Below are positions 61,836 through 64,000 of a DNA stretch of 64,000 nucleotides, piece by piece. The stretch is from contig NZ_JAGGKC010000009.1 in the NCBI RefSeq assembly GCF_017873395.1, positions 52,230-116,229 on the forward strand, in the 5' to 3' direction. The DNA comes from Youngiibacter multivorans. Lineage in GTDB: Bacteria; Bacillota; Clostridia; Clostridiales; Clostridiaceae. A program made the translations under genes and the position numbers. Positions within the stretch are counted from its first letter, which is position 1, and each line of letters begins with the position of its first letter. The notes under the pieces were generated by a model. That model did not search any database. It was not told the origin of the DNA and saw nothing but the letters and a program-made list of their open reading frames with translations.

Positions 61836-62576
61836 ATGAATGACTTAAATCTATCTGATGAAGTTCCGGTATCGATATATGTGAACGGAGATGTTGCCGC
61901 GACCTTGATGTGTACCCCTGAGGACCTGAAGGATCTTGCGCTGGGGTATCTTCTTGATACCGGTTCAGTTGAGGGCATGACAGACATATCAAAAATCAGT
62001 GTCTGCAATGCTGAGAGGGAGGTATATGTGAATCTGAGGGAGTCGTTGAAAAGGCGCCCGAAGTTCAGCGAAATCATTACGACTGCCTGCAGCCAGGGCT
62101 TTGACTATAAGGATGCCATTGAAGGTCTGGAGACTCTTGATTCAGACCATGCAGTGACCATCCTTGAGATAAGACAGGCTGTAAAGAGGATGGTAAAGGA
62201 ATCGGAAAAATACATCTGCCATGGAGGAATTCATGCTTCTGCGCTTGTTTCAGAGGGTTTTTTCGTTACCAGGGAAGATGTTGGAAGACATAACTCGCAT
62301 GACAAGGTGGTCGGTCGAGCTATGCAGGAAAATGTGGATTTGAATGCATCGATGATTGTTACAACAGGCAGAATATCAGCAGACATGGTTTTTAAGGCTA
62401 TGAATGCCGGAGTGCCGATTTTGTGCTCGATGAGTAATCCGACGAAGCTTGCAGTTGACATCGCACACAAGTGCAGAATAACATTAGTTGGAAGATGCAT
62501 GGGAAAGGACCTTACGGTCTATACCCAGGACGAAAGAATAATTGATAAGGAGATAAAAATATGTTTAGCAGATTAG
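61836..62576 (+). CDS. fdhD: FdhD-like sulfurtransferase for molybdo/tungsto-enzyme maturation
   Basis: A 246-residue FdhD homologue: VSIYVNGDVAATLMCTPEDLKDLALGYLL (by position 12-40), HGGIHASALVSEGFFVTREDVGRHNSHDKVVG and MVFKAMNAGVPILCSMSNPTKLAVDIA. FdhD passes sulfur from IscS to the Mo-bisPGD cofactor of formate dehydrogenase. Here the usual CxxC loop reads ITTACSQGF, so only Cys85 remains. No formate dehydrogenase is in the window; the AOR-type enzyme is the likely client. ATG 61836 follows AAGGAGGG. It overlaps tatA by 16 bases. Confidence 0.9.
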   Translation: MNDLNLSDEVPVSIYVNGDVAATLMCTPEDLKDLALGYLLDTGSVEGMTDISKISVCNAEREVYVNLRESLKRRPKFSEIITTACSQGFDYKDAIEGLETLDSDHAVTILEIRQAVKRMVKESEKYICHGGIHASALVSEGFFVTREDVGRHNSHDKVVGRAMQENVDLNASMIVTTGRISADMVFKAMNAGVPILCSMSNPTKLAVDIAHKCRITLVGRCMGKDLTVYTQDERIIDKEIKICLAD

Positions 62577-62746
62577 GAGCCCCGGAGCTGATACTCATAC
62601 TTGCCATTGCTCTAGTAGTATTTGGACCATCGAAACTTCCTGAGATAGGAAAATCTGTCGGAAAGGCTATCAACGAGTTCAAGGCTCAGGCCAACAAAGT
62701 CTCGGAGGATATCAAGGTAGACCTTAACGATGAGAGCAAGAATTGA
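62561..62746 (+). CDS. tatA: Sec-independent translocase protein TatA
   Basis: A 61-residue protein with the TatA pattern: one N-terminal membrane helix (PELILILAIALVVFGPSKLPEIGKSVGKAI, by position about 8-37) with the FGPSKLPEIGKSVG hinge, then an amphipathic helix and charged tail. It forms the pore of the twin-arginine system. AAGGAGAT before ATG. Coupled to fdhD and tatC by overlaps. Confidence 0.95.
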   Translation: MFSRLGAPELILILAIALVVFGPSKLPEIGKSVGKAINEFKAQANKVSEDIKVDLNDESKN

Positions 62747-63506
62747 GGATCTGGAAAAGGATCTGAAGAAGGCAAAGAAGAGAGAGAGAAAGATGACTCT
62801 TATAGGTCATCTCGGTGAACTTAGGAGAAGGCTCATCTATTCAGCAATCTTTTTTCTTGCTGGAGCCGGATTCTGTTATTACCATGTTGAAACGCTGATA
62901 ACGGACATGCTCAACAAAGCACCAGGAATGGAATTTGTAGCTATTGCTCCTGAAGAGCTTCTTATTTCCCAGATACGTATAGCTTTCCTCGGCGGAGTCA
63001 TTGTGGCGTCACCGCTCATCATCATGCAAATCTGGATGTTTGTTAAGCCAGGTCTTGTTGTAAAGGAAAAGAGATATCTTCTCCTTTCGCTATTTGTTGG
63101 TGCCATGTTCTTTGTTTCTGGAATAGCGTTCGCTTATATGGTGATACTGCCCATGACACTGAAGTTCCTTGCGGGATTCGAGATGGACAGGATTTCATCC
63201 TTCATAAGCTTCAGCAGCTATTTAAGCTTCGCAACCAATATGCTGCTTTCATTCGGGCTTGTATTTGAACTACCTATTGTCATGCTGCTCCTCAGTCTGT
63301 TTGGAATACTTAAGGTAAAGACGGTAGTCAAGTTCAGGAAGCATATCCTGATCATCATACTAACCGTTGCAGCTTTCCTGACACCGCCTGACGTTGTTTC
63401 ACAGCTTCTGATGGCTGTTCCTATGCTTATACTATTTGAAATCGGCATATTGTTTGCTAGGGTCGCAGAAAAAAGCAGGAACAAGAGGCTTTCAGACAAT
63501 CTATAA
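62730..63506 (+). CDS. tatC: Sec-independent translocase protein TatC
   Basis: A 258-residue six-helix membrane protein: MTLIGHLGELRRRLIYS start of the core, FVKPGLVVKEKRY, FLAGFEMDRISSFISFSSYL, FGLVFELPIVM and AFLTPPDVVSQLLMAVPM, the conserved TatC strings. TatC recognises the RR signal. An alternative ATG at 62793 (GAGAGAAAG upstream) would drop a 21-residue charged N-terminal helix; I keep 62730 with caution. tatB is absent, as in most Gram-positives. Confidence 0.93.
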   Translation: MRARIEDLEKDLKKAKKRERKMTLIGHLGELRRRLIYSAIFFLAGAGFCYYHVETLITDMLNKAPGMEFVAIAPEELLISQIRIAFLGGVIVASPLIIMQIWMFVKPGLVVKEKRYLLLSLFVGAMFFVSGIAFAYMVILPMTLKFLAGFEMDRISSFISFSSYLSFATNMLLSFGLVFELPIVMLLLSLFGILKVKTVVKFRKHILIIILTVAAFLTPPDVVSQLLMAVPMLILFEIGILFARVAEKSRNKRLSDNL

Positions 63507-63512
63507 TTGAAG

Positions 63513-63552
63513 CACCGGCTTGGTCAATTCATTTATTGGCTGAGCCGGTGTA
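63513..63552 (+). terminator. Possible terminator after tatC
   Basis: Stem CACCGGCT/AGCCGGTG around a 22-nt partly paired loop; no strong T tract. Confidence 0.45.
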
Positions 63553-63848
63553 CCTATATGTCCCCAAGTGGGCTAAAATCAGTCTGTCTTTTCTTGAGCT
63601 GATATTATAGGTTAATGAACTTCATAATTTCAGATACTTATTATAGGAAGTTTCTTCCCTGTAAAAATTGAAAACGATAGCAGGTGTTGAGGTTTTTAAA
63701 GGCTTCAGGCATCGGGTAAATAGTTGGAAGATCTCAAATCATAATTATCTGAATGCTGGATGCAGTCATAGAATTGACTGAAAGCCATGATATTGGGCTA
63801 TCGTAAGTACCTGTCCCAAAAAGATGATTAAAATTGTGTCAAAATCAG
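63553..63848. other. Gene-free stretch before the rRNA-type promoter
   Basis: About 300 bp without ORF, RNA gene or repeat that I can support. It is probably the upstream region of the promoter at 63849. Confidence 0.5.
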
Positions 63849-63877
63849 TTGACAGCCTAAAGCACAAATGATAATAT
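63849..63877 (+). promoter_or_regulatory. Strong promoter at the right edge (probable rrn promoter)
   Basis: TTGACA (63849-63854), 17-bp spacer, TAATAT (63872-63877). Confidence 0.78.
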
Positions 63878-63883
63878 GTAGAA

Positions 63884-64000
63884 GTCGCTTAAATGAGCGA
63901 TGAGTTCTTTGAAAATTAAACAGAAATAGGTAATAAGACCAGAGTAAATTTTTTTGAGTCACCTCCATATTGGTTGGAGGAAGACGTCTCGAGTAGGAAA
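63884..64000 (+). promoter_or_regulatory. Probable rRNA operon leader with boxA
   Basis: After the promoter come a small hairpin (TCGCTT/GAGCGA), then GTTCTTTGAAAATTAAACAG near 63903-63922, the boxA-type antitermination string common before clostridial 16S genes, then a CCTCCA/TGGAGG hairpin at 63963-63981. The 16S start is not reached in the window, so the gene itself is inferred. Confidence 0.65.

Noticed and set aside
1..64000. CRISPR arrays, insertion sequences, prophage or toxin-antitoxin modules
   Set aside because: No regularly spaced repeats, transposase, integrase, phage structural gene or paired toxin-antitoxin genes were seen on either strand.

Overview
The window looks like a chromosomal segment from an anaerobic Firmicute of the class Clostridia. 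Signs are the large Bacillus/Clostridium-type SRP RNA with an Alu domain, tRNA genes with encoded CCA, G-rich Shine-Dalgarno sequences with frequent TTG/GTG starts, an NADP-type glutamate dehydrogenase, an AOR-family tungsto/molybdo-enzyme, cobalamin adenosyltransferase and a split transketolase. I cannot name genus or species from sequence alone. I see no prophage, insertion sequence, integrase or CRISPR array; most genes share one codon style (AGG for Arg, ATA/ATC for Ile, CTT/CTG for Leu).

Left part (1-16.8 kb): the 3' end of pyruvate carboxylase, a UbiD-type decarboxylase with a MerR regulator upstream, then tRNA-Ser, SRP RNA, a homoserine dehydrogenase/homoserine kinase pair, and dnaX-ybaB-recR. 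tRNA-Ser, SRP RNA and dnaX-ybaB-recR together are the block that lies close to oriC in Bacillus subtilis, so this segment is probably origin-proximal. Small single genes follow: a secreted SH3-sortase protein, a reductase, thioredoxin, an enlarged dUTPase, a SpoT-like HD protein, WrbA and tRNA-Glu.

Middle (17-40 kb): an FAD oxidase; a striking cluster of five DnaA boxes directly upstream of sfsA; a four-gene chain (TIM barrel, Cys-rich miniprotein, M32 carboxypeptidase, MBL hydrolase); mtnN; tcdA; an Old Yellow Enzyme; a minus-strand trio (methyltransferase, membrane protein, SWIM protein); two MFS transporters and a GNAT protein; an AT-rich, probably acquired LysR/YeiH pair; a P-loop kinase; an ABC-F protein in which every element of one ATP site is degenerate; and an alcohol dehydrogenase/SRAP pair.

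Right part (40-64 kb): a ten-gene operon (tripartite carboxylate transporter, GntR regulator, PdxA-like, zinc ADH, TIM-barrel isomerase, split transketolase, hydroxyacid dehydrogenase) that looks like uptake and breakdown of an unidentified sugar acid; tRNA-Lys; an EamA exporter with an M29 aminopeptidase; aroA; a MurE-like ligase overlapping an Asp/Glu-type racemase; PduO; gdhA; and an operon of Tat-targeted four-cluster ferredoxin, AOR-family enzyme, accessory protein, FdhD, TatA and TatC. This last operon predicts an exported AOR enzyme that carries its own export and maturation genes, and it is the best candidate for an undescribed system. The window ends in what looks like the promoter and boxA leader of an rRNA operon.
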